Source: Bradysia coprophila (lineage: Eukaryota > Arthropoda > Insecta > Diptera > Sciaridae). Taken from it: 64,000 nucleotides of DNA. The stretch is from NCBI RefSeq assembly GCF_014529535.1, contig NW_023503555.1, forward strand, positions 2,852,001-2,916,000, read 5' to 3'. A program made the position numbers and the translations under genes. The notes under the pieces are model-generated. The model saw nothing but the letters and a program-made list of their open reading frames with translations, was not told where the DNA came from and made no database searches. Shown piece after piece: positions 46,849 through 58,664 of the stretch. Positions within the stretch are counted from its first letter, which is position 1; each line of letters starts with the position of its first letter.

Positions 46849-49800
46849 TATATATGCCTAGTTAGGCCTTGTTCCCTAGGCCCCAAAACCAGTCTCAGAT
46901 AATTTTGATCTTCCACACCTGTCTGGTGGTAAACGGTGCCAAGTCGAAAAAAGGGGTTTCGTAGTCCGGATTTCATTTCCCTAAGGGGACGAGGACACGG
47001 GCGTGTATGGGCTCGTTGGAAAGCTGAGGTCGAGTACTCCCGGGGCAAATATTAACTTCAATAAAATTGATGATTATCGGACGAAAATATGACTTCCGGA
47101 AAATTTCTCAAAGACGATGGAATCTCGGTGAACTTTGACGAGGGCTGTGACATCACTGATGCAATTATTTGATTAAATTATTGTTTATTATGAATGTGGA
47201 GGACCTCAGCTTTACACCGATACCCATATTTAGTAGTTATTGGGGTGGAATGCACAGTTTTTATCTTTTGAGTATTCACGTACGCCGCTACTCGATCCGA
47301 ACGACTATGTTGTATTTTCTGCTAGTTTTTAAGTCAAATTAAAGCATGATTAAGGTTGATTTTTGATTAAACATTTATTAGAAAACATTTGTATCTTGTG
47401 AATTAATTATTTCGTACAAAACAAATTGTAAGCTTTAGAAAAATAGTGGGGCTGAGTTGACGCTCACATATTAATAGAAAATGGCCCTACCGATTAAATA
47501 CAGCCAAAGAAGTCAAAAATCAACCTTAATCATGCTTTAATTTGACTCAAAAACTAGCAGAAAATACAACATAGTTGTTCGGTTCGAGTAGCGGCGTACG
47601 TGAATACTCAAAAGATAAAAACTGTGCATTCCACCCCAATAACTACTAAATATGGGTATCGGTGTGAAGCTGAGGTCCTCCACATTCATAATAAACAATA
47701 ATTTAATCAAATAATTGCATTAGTGATGTCACAGCCCTCGTCAAAGTTCACCGAGATTCCATCGTCTTTGAGAAATTTGCCGGAAGTCATATTTTCGTCC
47801 GATAATCATCAATTTTATTGAAGTTAATATTTGCCCCGGTAGTACTCGACCTCAGCTTTCCAACGAGCCCATACACGCCCGTGTCCTCGTCCCCTTAGGG
47901 AAATGAAATCCGGACTACGAAACCACTTTTTTCAACTTGGCACCGTTTACCACCAGACAGGTGTGGAAGATCAAAATTATCTGAGACTGGTTTTGGGGCC
48001 TAGGGACCAAGGCCTAACTAGGCATATATAAAAAAGTCTCGGAAAAAATAGCGCCGATTTCGGTCAGTCGAAATTCAAAAGAATCCCTCCAAATGACTTT
48101 TCAAAAAGTAGGCCCTGCTGGGCCCACCATCCTAACGCTCGAAAATATAAGTGCCATAACACACTTGTCTTGTTTAAGGTACTGTAACATGGAGACTTTT
48201 AACTTTAATAGCTCTGATAGCTCACATCAGGGCCTATTTTTTGAGAAAGCTTTTTCTCGAATTTTCGTGAATTACGTTTCGTGAAAAGATAGAACTCCAG
48301 AATTGTACGATAATTCGAGAAAACATTTTCTCGAAAATAGGTTGAGCATCCCAATAGAGCCTATCTTACCTTTGTGAAAATATTTCCTTGAATTTTCTTC
48401 ATTTTATCGAATTTCGTGAAAACTTTCTCGAATTTTTAAAAAAGGATTTTCAAGAAAATCATGAAATTTCAAGAAAATATTTTCTCGGAAATATTGTGCA
48501 GTGCAGTCCTAGAGTCCTCATTTCCAAATTTTATCCTATTACCTTAACCATAACATCGGTCGTTATGTTCACAAATGTCTGTTGAACAGAAATTGGTCAT
48601 TCTTATGATTCTAGGGCGGTTTTTTCTACTTGATAATTTCGAGCACCTTTATCGTTGTACAATCAAATTATCCATAAAATTCACCGAACAAATCGAAATA
48701 AAAACTTTTCGTATAATTCCGGAAATTAAAATTTTCAATGTCGCCACTCATACGGCTGAAAAATGTCATGATCTGCTTATTCTTCGCAATTACATACTTA
48801 TCACTGTAGCTAAACTTGACCTGCACAAATTTCGAATTAAAATTCTATTAAAAAACATTCTAATTAAGTAAACAAATAAAATTCTGTGTGTGTACTATCA
48901 CTCAATGATGGAGTGATCCGAACATTATCTGTAATCTGTGAATGCATCGACCGTGGAACATTCACGTTTATTTTTAGTGTGATTTATACTAAGTTACAAT
49001 CTGCAATTGATATAAATACAGAGAACCATTTAACGATATATTTGCTTCTTTTACACAAAAAAGAGCTTTTATTGTCAGACAATACGGAAGAAGATTAGCA
49101 CTAATCGTGTTTGTCGCAAAATTTTACTATTTTTGTTTACTTTTGATTTGATAGCGGTGTTTTGTCGTAAACTGCAAATTGCATTGAGATGTGTATAATG
49201 CGCTTATGGGTATGGGTACAACAAACAACTGAAAATCTATTGCGCAATATTTTCGATCGTTCTTAATTTTATAAAAACCACGAAAACAATTTAATAATCC
49301 AATGGATATAATCATTGAATCTATTAAGTCTTCAGTTTTAAGTGTCGCCTATTGTTTGAATCTTTTACTTCATTAGTTGTGTCAGAGAAATTGGTAAATG
49401 AGATCATATAAATACGGAGCTATCGCTTATTTTTGTTACTACTGTCGACAACAGATGATTAGTTCGAACAGTTTCATAATTGTTGAGACAGTTGTCTTTC
49501 CTTGATAACTTTCTAAACTTCCAAGAGGAGTTTTTCAACTTATTATTTCAGAAAATTAATTTTTATGCATCACTACGTTACTGTATAAATGAGTCAATAT
49601 TTTTCAATGAAAGTGTAAAACAGGTATGGTCTATTGTCCGCCCGGAGGACACAAAAAATTTGATTTTCTTACTTAAACGCACTCATTTTCATATTATTTT
49701 GACATAAAATGTGAGTGCGTTTAATACGAATTCGCCGATCGACCATACCATATTCTAGACTTTCATTGATATTTTCTAGCTACGGTCCATGGAATTAACG

Positions 49801-50396
49801 TACGACTCCTACATTGATCTAAAGGGATTTTTGACAATTTTCGATTTTCGTGATCATGTAACCGGATGTCAAGATGCAATCATTTCATGCACTAGTGGGT
49901 CAGTCTAGCTGGCATGAACATCAGTTAAGGCAGTTCTAATGAATGTTTTGATTTTTCGGGATTTTTGATTATTATTTTTCAAACATAGCCTGGTGGGCCT
50001 CTTAGCCTTTTCCTTGTGTGATAATATTAAAAATCTATACTTTACTGTCTGTGGCCCTTTCTGTAGCGATCTACTTGCAAACGGAAAATACAGGAACATA
50101 TTCTACGATTAATTTGGTCTCGTCAAGGCTCCACCTTGTGACAAATATTATTATTGACCGATTAAATTATGGTTGCACAATTTTGCTGATAACATCAATA
50201 CACGTAACTAATAAACTGTTAAATTAGTCTTCATAATTTTCTGTTCATAGCCGTGACTTCTAATTATGTCGTGCAGGCTATTTCGTCTGATAAGAGATTC
50301 TTATAAAATCATAATGAATGGAAGGGCTCCCACATCTCAATCATAAAAAAACGAACGAATGAGTTGTAAGAATTATTTGTCTCACCACTTTTGCAG

Positions 50397-50556
50397 GTGG
50401 CCAGAATCAGGGTCAAATTTAAGAATTTGGAGGAACTTCTTAGCTCTAGAGTGTGTCTTAATCGTCACAAATCATAAAGTTGATGACGTAGACGGTAGCA
50501 GCAACTTCTATGGTGGCTCCACCCCACCATATTCGATGCCTTCGGGAATGGCTTAA
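50397..50556 (+). other. Possible terminal coding exon
   Basis: After CACTTTTGCAG, a good acceptor, a frame stays open for 52 codons to TAA and ends GSSNFYGGSTPPYSMPSGMA, a plausible C-terminal tail by composition. No upstream partner exon or family was recognised, and no AATAAA lies close. It may be a gene remnant or chance. Confidence 0.25.
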
Positions 50557-52140
50557 GGGGGATAAGTGTACAATGCCTTAGTTCTTAATTGTTTCTAAAC
50601 TTCAATCTACCCTTAACACCTATTTTTACACAAATTTAGATTTTCTAATGTCTAATGCTGAAAACACACACACGAGTAATTTTGCCTTGACGGGACGACA
50701 AATATGTTGCGTTTTCCATTGGGAATTACAATGGCCTTTTTAGAATTTCTCTTTAATCATAGAAAGGTCACATCATGGATTTGCTGGTATGGGTTCTACG
50801 AAAATTATTTATTCACATTTTTGTAGATTTAAATGATTTTGAATGATATCAAACGTAACATCTGTCCTGGTTTTCATTTTCAAACTTGACTACAACAAAA
50901 AGTGTACTATATACCTTATCGTAGGAGCAGCAGCGTGAGATGTGGGATGTCTGCCTTACGGGAGAAAAAAATATTGAACTTCAGAACAACTTTTTTTTGT
51001 GTGAAACATTAAAAAGTCGTCATATCAACATAATTATCGAACAAACAATTTTTTTTCGTTTAAACACACCAAAATACATAATCTGTTATTTAATGTGTTG
51101 TTTCAGTGGCTGTGCCACACAATCTATTGAGAAGTAGCAATTCGGTGTTATTCAACCTAACATTCGAGTCCCGAAAATAAGACATTTATCAGACGTTTAT
51201 TTTGGAAAAAAATTCCATTTCTAAGAAGGCAATCACTTCGGAGGGCAAAAATTTGCCAAATTTTGTAAATATTTTCTTAATCTAAAAATAGCAACAGAAC
51301 ACTCACCAGATTAATGAGTTCCTTCAAGTATCCGTGAGAACCTTTTCATTGTTTTACTCCGATTTTACTCCGAAAGTGGTGTATTAAAGTTTGTTCAGCA
51401 GAAAGTATACAAATCGGATAGCAGTAGACGGATGCAGATTTAAAAGTCCACATCAAGGTTGAACCATTCACGTTTTTTAATATAATATCACGCTCTCGGA
51501 ACAAGGGCCGTGAATATATATGACGAAAAAGCAGCTACAAGCAAACTCAGAATTGTAACAAAACCGTGAATTGTTTACTGGGAAAATACTTACTACGTAC
51601 AATCATGAACTGAGAAAACAACAATTAAAAAAATTTTCAACTCTCTATGATAGCCCTATGACTTTGTATCCTCGTTTGTTTCTTATCTGTTTTTATACCC
51701 GTGAAATGTGAAATATTTTAAGTAAAACACTTTTCGCCATTTAGTCACTTTAATAGAAAGATTTCGTAGTAAAGTGTAGGCAAAGCAATTCAGATTCCAT
51801 GAAAAGAATGGTGCGGATATTGAGTAAGTTTTCACTCTTAAAGTTCAAAGACTGTCTGTGTCACACAAAATTTCTTAACGTTATTTGTTTGAAGTATCGC
51901 ACTAATCTTGGTACAAAATCTATTACTTCATTAATTTTAAACATTTCCCAATATCAAAGAATTTTGTAGGCAGACCTCATCGCTTACATGATTCAGTCAA
52001 ACAGATGACTACCCATTTTACGTTTCTAAGTCTAATTTCTACTCAAGTACTATTTTTCCAAAAATTTACAGTTTTTAAGTCTTTGTTTACATTAATAAAC
52101 GTAATAGTTGTTATGGGTCGTTCGAATGGTTAGCTCGAGC

Positions 52141-52300
52141 CAACGCACTTCAAGCAAAAGTGCTATTAATGACAGCTGCAAAATAGAGTACTATTTTGTA
52201 TGAAATTTTATCCCCACTCTTTTTACAGTGTAAAATTCTGTATGGTACTGTCAAGTTTCGTTACCCTATTTAGAGTACCACTTTTGCTTGAAGTGCGTTG
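52141..52300. mobile_element. MITE with perfect 22-bp inverted ends
   Basis: CAACGCACTTCAAGCAAAAG (52141 onward) returns exactly inverted, ending at 52300; total 160 bp. The flanks share only CTCG-like bases, so the target duplication is unclear. Confidence 0.85.
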
Positions 52301-53531
52301 CTCGCGATGTTGCTCAAACCTATAAGATTTGCTTGTTTGTTTCTCATTAATTGATATAATTAAAAGGATGAGATCGTTGAAATGAACCTTTCAAAGACGT
52401 CAAGCATATCAGTAATTTTACTATATTGGATCTGTTACTTCGTTAGATCAAATTATTTTCAAGAACTATTTCTTAAATTTACTTATTGACCTCGGTGTTT
52501 TGCTGAATTTATGAATTCTAAGACCAAATGTTCTATTGTATAACAGAAGAGAGGGATTTTTTTGAAAGTAGACCAGGCTCCGTCGAAGCTTTTTTTAACG
52601 ACGCTTTGTTTACATGTAAAGGTAGCTCTTGGCTTCAATAGTCTAAAACTGCAGTTGTTTAATTTTAATATTATTTTCTTGACTAGTAAACTTCCATCAA
52701 CAGTCGAAAATGAGTGTTTTTGGTCCGTGATTTACTGCCGCTACAGGCTATGTATATACATGTGTGAGGGTTCATTGGATAGGTATTGTCCAGATACGGG
52801 GCAAGCACAGATATCTTACATGTCCTGCACCTCTGTTCGAATATAACAAAAATAATATTTCAGTCAAAGGCTGGAAATTTTGATGAGCTTAAAAAGGTGA
52901 TGAATGTTCATGTTTAGATCCAAGAGCTAAAAATAGCTCCGACGGCACCTGGTCCACTTTCAAAAAATCCTTCAGAACAATTTGTTGCTCAGATGGAATA
53001 ATGAATCAGGTGGAAATGTCCGAACACCGATTGTCAGCAATAAATATATTTTGATTGTCTCGGCTATCAACTGTCGAAATAATTTTAAATTTGAATTCTA
53101 ACCCTTCACTATATGGCATCTCATGGTTTACTGACAGCACAGATAGAAATAAGAAAAATTAGCTTTGGTTAATGTGCTCTCACAATACAATACAATGTAA
53201 ATATCAGAATTAATGAAGTAAAAGATTTTGTGTGAGTCTGTTAAAATGTATAAAATGTGAATGTATAAGTAGTGCAGAGTTATGGATTTTAAGTACATAA
53301 TAGTAAAATTGCACTCGTTTTTTGATGAAATATAACAGGTTCAAACGACATGGCATACAGGCGGCGTAAGTACCGAATTCGCTCACTGAATACCATGAAT
53401 AAATTCAAAAGAATTCGGTTTCGGTTCAAGTTATTTAATTTTTCCACTGTACCTACAAGTATAGTTATATTTCTGACAAAAATTATTTCCTCCTCTCGTC
53501 AATTCTGAGCCGGAAAAATAAAAAAAAAATG

Positions 53532-53603
53532 TGCGTCAACCGAGAATCGAACTCGGATCAACTGCTTGGAAGGCAACTATGCTGACCATTACACCATTGA
53601 CGC
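53532..53603 (-). tRNA. tRNA-Gly (anticodon TCC)
   Basis: Reads glycine codons GGA/GGG. On the minus strand the 7-bp acceptor stem GCGTCAA/TTGACGC, D arm (TGGTGTAATGG, also the A box), anticodon loop CTTCCAA and T arm CCGAG-TTCGATT-CTCGG (B box) fold into a full cloverleaf. The discriminator is A. There is no intron and no encoded CCA. A run of nine T follows at 53529-53521 and would terminate RNA polymerase III. It is an intact, isolated copy. Confidence 0.96.
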
Positions 53604-54142
53604 TATGATAAACAGTAATTTATTTTCACAAACTATTTACATTTACATTAAAAAAAACTTATTTTTTTACGAAATCATTTTATAGCGCAACATAACAACA
53701 CAATTAAAATAAGTATAACACAAAATCAGCTTTCTCGGGTCAATCTCTTCTTCTATGGCTTCATCTATCTATCGAGAAAGATAACTTAAATTTTTACTGT
53801 ATATGTGTATGTTCGGTTCGCATATATTTATTTTAGTTCAAAAAAACCTGTGTTTAAGCTGCTGGTTTTGTTGGGTTGTTATATAAATATTGGTTAGTTT
53901 ACAATGGGCTACCGTCTGTCTTATGCATGCGAATTTTAGATTAATTCAAAATTTTAGGGCAGAATTAGTTTTTTTTTAATTATGAATGAAATGTGAGTAC
54001 TGATGGTTTGTTCTCACATTAATCATTTATTTCAGTGATGCACTAGTGTATAAGTTAGGTAGGCCCAGACTGAATTGGCCGTAGTAATTTTTACAATTCT
54101 TTACGAGATATTATTGGAAATGTGAACTTATTTGAGTTTGAG

Positions 54143-54145
<3 letters not shown>

Positions 54146-54176
<31 letters not shown>

Positions 54177-54258
54177 TTTATAATCCCGAACAAATTATTA
54201 TTAATGTAAATTGAGTTAATAAAAACGGTGTAAATCGAAAAAAAAAAAAAAAAAAAAA
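54146..54258. mobile_element. Poly-T/poly-A bounded retroposed unit with 10-bp duplication
   Basis: 28 T (54148-54175), about 62 bp of AT-rich sequence, then 21 A (54238-54258), flanked by GTTTGAGAGA at 54136-54145 and 54259-54268. The flanking duplication marks an insertion. Homopolymers at both ends suggest a reverse-transcribed short RNA or two fused tails. Confidence 0.7.
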
Positions 54259-54589
54259 GTTTGAGAGATGTCGGAAAATGTTTTCAAAATCTATTATTAC
54301 CTGGAAAATTTAATGAATTACCTAAAATGACATAGACTGGTAGATTCACTACATACGTCAACTACGTAAGTTTAGTCCGGGAGCTTGTGTTGTAAAAGAC
54401 GGCTCCGCTCCCTTTTTGATTTTAATGATAAATTTTTGTCCTAAATTTAAGGTATGAAAGTGTAGAACAAAATTTCATCCAGGAAAATGGAAAAATAAAT
54501 TTCCGGCCAGAAAAGCTTTTTATATGAAATGTCCGATAATGAAGAATATTTTTGAAGAATTCGTTTTGTTCTCAAGAGCATGGATCAGA

Positions 54590-54822
54590 GTCTATTGGGA
54601 TCAAAAGTAGGTCTATCACATCTGGCAAAGTGACGTTTCTAACGTCAAATACAAAATAATTTCAAAGTGGTCGTCATTTCGCTGTTTTTTTAATGCTTTT
54701 TCATTAACAATTAAATTAAGAAAAATCAAAGATTTCGCGACCACTTTACATATTATTTTATGTTTGACGTTTAAAAAGTCACTTTGACAGAAGGAATAGA
54801 CCTACTTTTGATCCCAATAGAC
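54590..54822. mobile_element. Palindromic MITE, 233 bp
   Basis: The terminal 27 bp, beginning GTCTATTGGGATCAAAAGTA, are perfect inverted repeats. Similarity continues inward through AAAGTGAC, AACGTCAAA and AAAGTGGTCG, so each arm is near 95 bp. No clear target duplication and no coding sequence. Confidence 0.85.
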
Positions 54823-55644
54823 CCTTCCGATATTTACTGGCAGAATTTTTCTTTTGTGAATTGGATCAAGTCGATTGTCAGGGTCTTACCAAAAAACGTC
54901 CCGGGAAATTCATCAACTATGATGTCGTTTTCCCTGGTCATTTCGAATTCAACCTTCATAAGTGAGGGAAGCCTGAGATAGAGTCTGGCAGAGCCATGTG
55001 GAAATTTTTTAAGTTTTCCCTAGATCGGACACATAACTGTAATTTGGGATACTTATTCAAGTGATACTTGCACTGATATTTTACCACTACTTTCACTCTC
55101 CTTTATTTTTTTGAGGATTAGAAAAATTCCATTTTAAATACAATTTCAAGAGTAATTCCTTCAAAATTAGGACTGACACTCCTACTATTTCTTCGTTCTA
55201 GGACCAAGACATTTCTTTTGTTTTTGGTTTTTTCTGACTAATTTGAAGAATTTATAACATCTTCGACATCACCAGAGGTCAAGTCCTAAAAATTAGTGGC
55301 GTCTACTCAACTGGAAGGAATGTAACTGGTTTCTCTGCTAATTTTAGTTATAAAAGAATGTCCGTTTGGCACTACGTAAAACGAATGGTTGGTCGATCTA
55401 GTCAAGGTGTTGCGAGGTATGATGAAATTCATATCAGATCGATCGGCGTATACGCAAAGTATATGAAGACAATATCCAAATCGCCTTTCGAGAAGTCATC
55501 CCGCATCCCTTCTGTGCGTTATTAAATGGCCTTTTACGGAATTAGCTCATGGGTTAATTTATCTGTTGCGTTAACACAAAGAGAAAACGATTTCGCTTTA
55601 AATACATATTTATACCACCCAATACCAATTTTTACAAAATACAA

Positions 55645-58600
55645 TCAAGACCTCACAAACAAACACTGAAACGGTACAATCTCATTCATCGGTGACTCAT
55701 TCACACCAGCATCTTTATTGTAATTAATATTTGCCAAAATCAACGCGGCTATTGTTCGTCGGGCGTCTTTTAAATTTTCTAATTTCGATGCGTACTCCAA
55801 CGCTGAATCTCCATTCGAATCGATCACACTCACATCGGCACCGGTCGCTAATAGCAAAGCAAATGTTTCAAAATTACTGCTATAACCGCCGAGATTACGT
55901 CCACCGATAGCATGCATTAATGGCGTCTTTCGTTTGCCATCACCCATTCCGTTCACATTAGCGCCTCGATCGAGCAGTCGCTGAATAACGTGTTTATTGT
56001 TGACTTCTAATGGTTGATAGTCTGGATGGAGATTGGGATTCAGGTGACTAACGTCGAGCAATTTATCCAAACAGTAAGAATTTGTGTACTCTGAGCAGGC
56101 TGTTATTAGCACTGGGCAACCGTAATGATCAACGCCATTGCAATGTAGCGTGAATAGGTTCTCAAGTTCACTAATTTTCGAGTGCTGTGTAAATGATGAA
56201 AGGACTTCAGACATATTCTCGTTGTCCAACGAAACCAGCGCTGACAAAATGCTAACGTTGCTCTTCGAGACCAATGTCAGGTCCAGACCCGGGTCACACA
56301 AAAATACTTTGAATAAACTCTGAATTCCGACAATCCCAACATGCTCACGAGCCGCATACAGAATTGGGGTTTCACCTTCGTTGCTTTTAGCATTTATTGG
56401 TGCACCGTGCTGAAGTAATGTTTGTGCAATGCTGGCGTTTTTCACCAGATGCAATACGCTCAGTCCGTTCGCATCGGTATGATTAATATCAGCACCAGCA
56501 TCAAGCAACTCAACAAGAAATATTTCTCTCGCCGCCAGGTTCTCCTGTCCGTCACCTATTCCCTTCACAAACGCTAGCAACGGGGTTTCACCGGAGAGAT
56601 TCTTGACATTTACATCACATTTGTGTTCACGCAATACATTCAAAATGGATGCGCTGCGTACCCCATGCATCGGATAGTTTCCATTGATGTCCTTGACATT
56701 CGGATGGAGACCACAGTTCAGAAGCTGTTTAACCGCATTCAGATTATCATGTTTCACTGCAACGTGAAGTAATGTCTCGCCCAAGTCGTTGACGCATTGA
56801 TAGTCTAACTTCACCTCGTTCAGTAAGTAATCGAAAATTCGCGTCATTTCGGCCGATTGCTGTGCAAAAAATGATTCCGGCATAATGGGATCGGCGTACG
56901 GGCTGGCCGCTGTCCTGATCTCTTCGTTACGAGCTCGTTTCCGACAGGATTCATCTTCATCGTCCGAAGAGTCCACGACCTCCAGAGACGCTTGTTCCTC
57001 TTCGATGTACACAAATGGCGTCTCGTCTACAGGATTTTCCCTAAACCAAATCGCAACAAACAGAAGATTTTCGCCATTGTCTTCTTTGAGGTCTATATAG
57101 AGACAAAATTAGAGTATTACTCCCGACCCGCAACGAAATTGCATTTAAACTCACCGCCCAACTGGCAGGGATTTTTCACTTTCTCCAGGAGTAATTGAAA
57201 ATTGTCCAAATGTCGAAACTTTAGGGCCACATACAGAGGCGACTTGTAATAATGGTCCGAATTAGAAGTTCGTAAGACATCAGCAGCTGGCAGAGCTAAC
57301 AGTTTCCGTAGTATGGAATTACTCCGTTCCACGAAGGAACAGTACAAAATCAGTGACGTCACGGAGTCTGGATCCGTTAATTCTTCTCGGTGTGCTTCCA
57401 CCAGATAATTGACCAGGTTGTACCGGCATCCGTCAATTGCACTAAGCAAAAACTGAACGCCCCGTTTGCTATCACGTAACAGAACTCTCCGTGTAGACTC
57501 GTAGCGATCGTACAACATTTTCAGGGCGTCTATCCAGTTCCGTTCAATTAGTTGCATAACGATCCGGTCTTCTATACCTTCGGAGATGACTTGGTCGAAG
57601 CATTCGACGACTAACTGGCTGACAAATTTGGACGGACACTGTCCAATGAGAGTTTCGAGAATAATTTCGTTGCTGGCGCTGCGATTCAGTAAATTCGGCT
57701 GAAAATGGGTGATGCATCGTTGAACGAAACTCTTGCAATCGGCCCAAATTATGGTGTCAATGACTGGACTGCCACTTTTAACTTTGTACGTGGTCAAAAT
57801 GTCCCTCATTGTTGCTTCTCTGCTGTCCTCGGTTCGGACTTTATCGGCCAACGATTCCATGAAGAATAAGAACACTTCAAACAAGTCGTTATAGGCTGGC
57901 AAAACCAACAGATCTATGTTGGTAGATAGAAGTTCTCCGATGTCAAACTGTACACCCGTTCGGTTCCAGATAGTTTTGAAAAAATCCAACTTATCGTCGT
58001 GGTGCCTGCACATCAGCAGTAAATTTTCGATCAATTTTTCCGAACTTACAGTTGAAAGAGCGTTCAACCGACAATACATTTCTGGTTGATTTCGAATAGC
58101 AGCCGCATCAAACACTGTTCGTCCCCAATGCCCTTTGTGATGCAGATCGATGACACCATCATTCCATATGCATTCGATTATCCTGGCAATATTTACATTG
58201 TCTTCATGAGAATCCGGGCGTAGCCACAACACTCTCTTTTCTTGCGAAGACTTCAGCAATATTACCATGGTTTTCATCGAGTCTGGACCATCATCAGGTA
58301 ATACTTCCATACCGGCACTTAGTTCATGCACCAAGGAAACGTTATCTGTACCATGAGCTACGAATACCGGTCCCTCTACCCAAATGGTGTTGTGTTTCTT
58401 CGCGAAAAATTGTCGCACAAATTGTAGATCGTCCTCGTACACATTCAGAATTTGATTGGCGATCGATATGTGATCGCGAACGATCGAAATGAATAGAGGA
58501 CTTTCGTCCAGATCGGTTGTGACATAGACATTTTCACCACTGCATATGAGATCCTTCACCTTTGCCGTGCGACCATTGAACACTGCTCGTTGGAATCGAT

Positions 58601-58664
58601 TTTGCGGTTTCGGTGTGTCATACTTGCTGTAGTACGGGTTGATTAAAGGTTTTGAACAAGACAT
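55645..58664 (-). CDS. Large ankyrin-repeat protein
   Basis: Two exons on the minus strand, 58664-57155 and 57092-55645, joined by a 62-nt GT-AG intron in phase 1, give 985 residues. Ankyrin repeats are clear in the C-terminal half from about residue 605: GETLLHVAVKHDNLNAVKQL, GETPLLAFVKG, GLSVLHLVKNA, GETPILYAARE, KTPLMHAIGG, GDSALEYASK. The N-terminal half begins with one or two weak repeats (GRTAKVKDLICSGENVYVTT) and is otherwise helical and unfamiliar, with another repeat-like stretch just before the intron (SPLYVALKFRHLDNFQLLLE). Between them lies an acidic patch (SSDDEDES) followed by CRKRARNEE, a possible nuclear signal. No signal peptide or membrane segment was seen. Ankyrin arrays bind proteins; the partner is unknown. 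The start is ATG at 58664; two codons upstream the frame has only TTG. Confidence 0.85.

Larger units (their letters stand above)
45373..48089. mobile_element. Foldback element with ~577-bp arms, split by an insertion
   Basis: The outer inverted end reads GAGGGATTCTTTTGAATTTC. The right arm is 47513-48089. The left arm is 45373-45431 plus 46849-47366, interrupted by the element at 45432-46848. The spacer is 47367-47512 (146 bp). The arms match closely throughout, including GTGGAGGACCTCAGCTTTAC and CCACACCTGTCTGGTGG segments. No coding capacity was seen. Confidence 0.9.
44224..55644. other. Long intergenic region with repeats and one tRNA
   Basis: 11.4 kb with no confident protein gene. It contains the palindrome/Helentron-like complex (45373-48089), hAT-like fragments near 48230, dispersed repeats at 49359 and 51916, a small hairpin at 49676-49721, a possible terminal exon (50397-50556), MITEs (52141-52300, 54590-54822), tRNA-Gly (53532-53603) and a poly-T/poly-A unit (54146-54258). 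The first few hundred bases should hold the trehalose synthase promoter, but I recognise no motif. Confidence 0.6.

Noticed and set aside
45013..48118. CAGGGCCTATT at 45013 and AAAAAGTAGGCCCTG at 48104-48118 as ends of one large hAT element enclosing the palindrome
   Set aside because: The 8 bases outside the two ends do not match, so they are more likely unrelated fragments.
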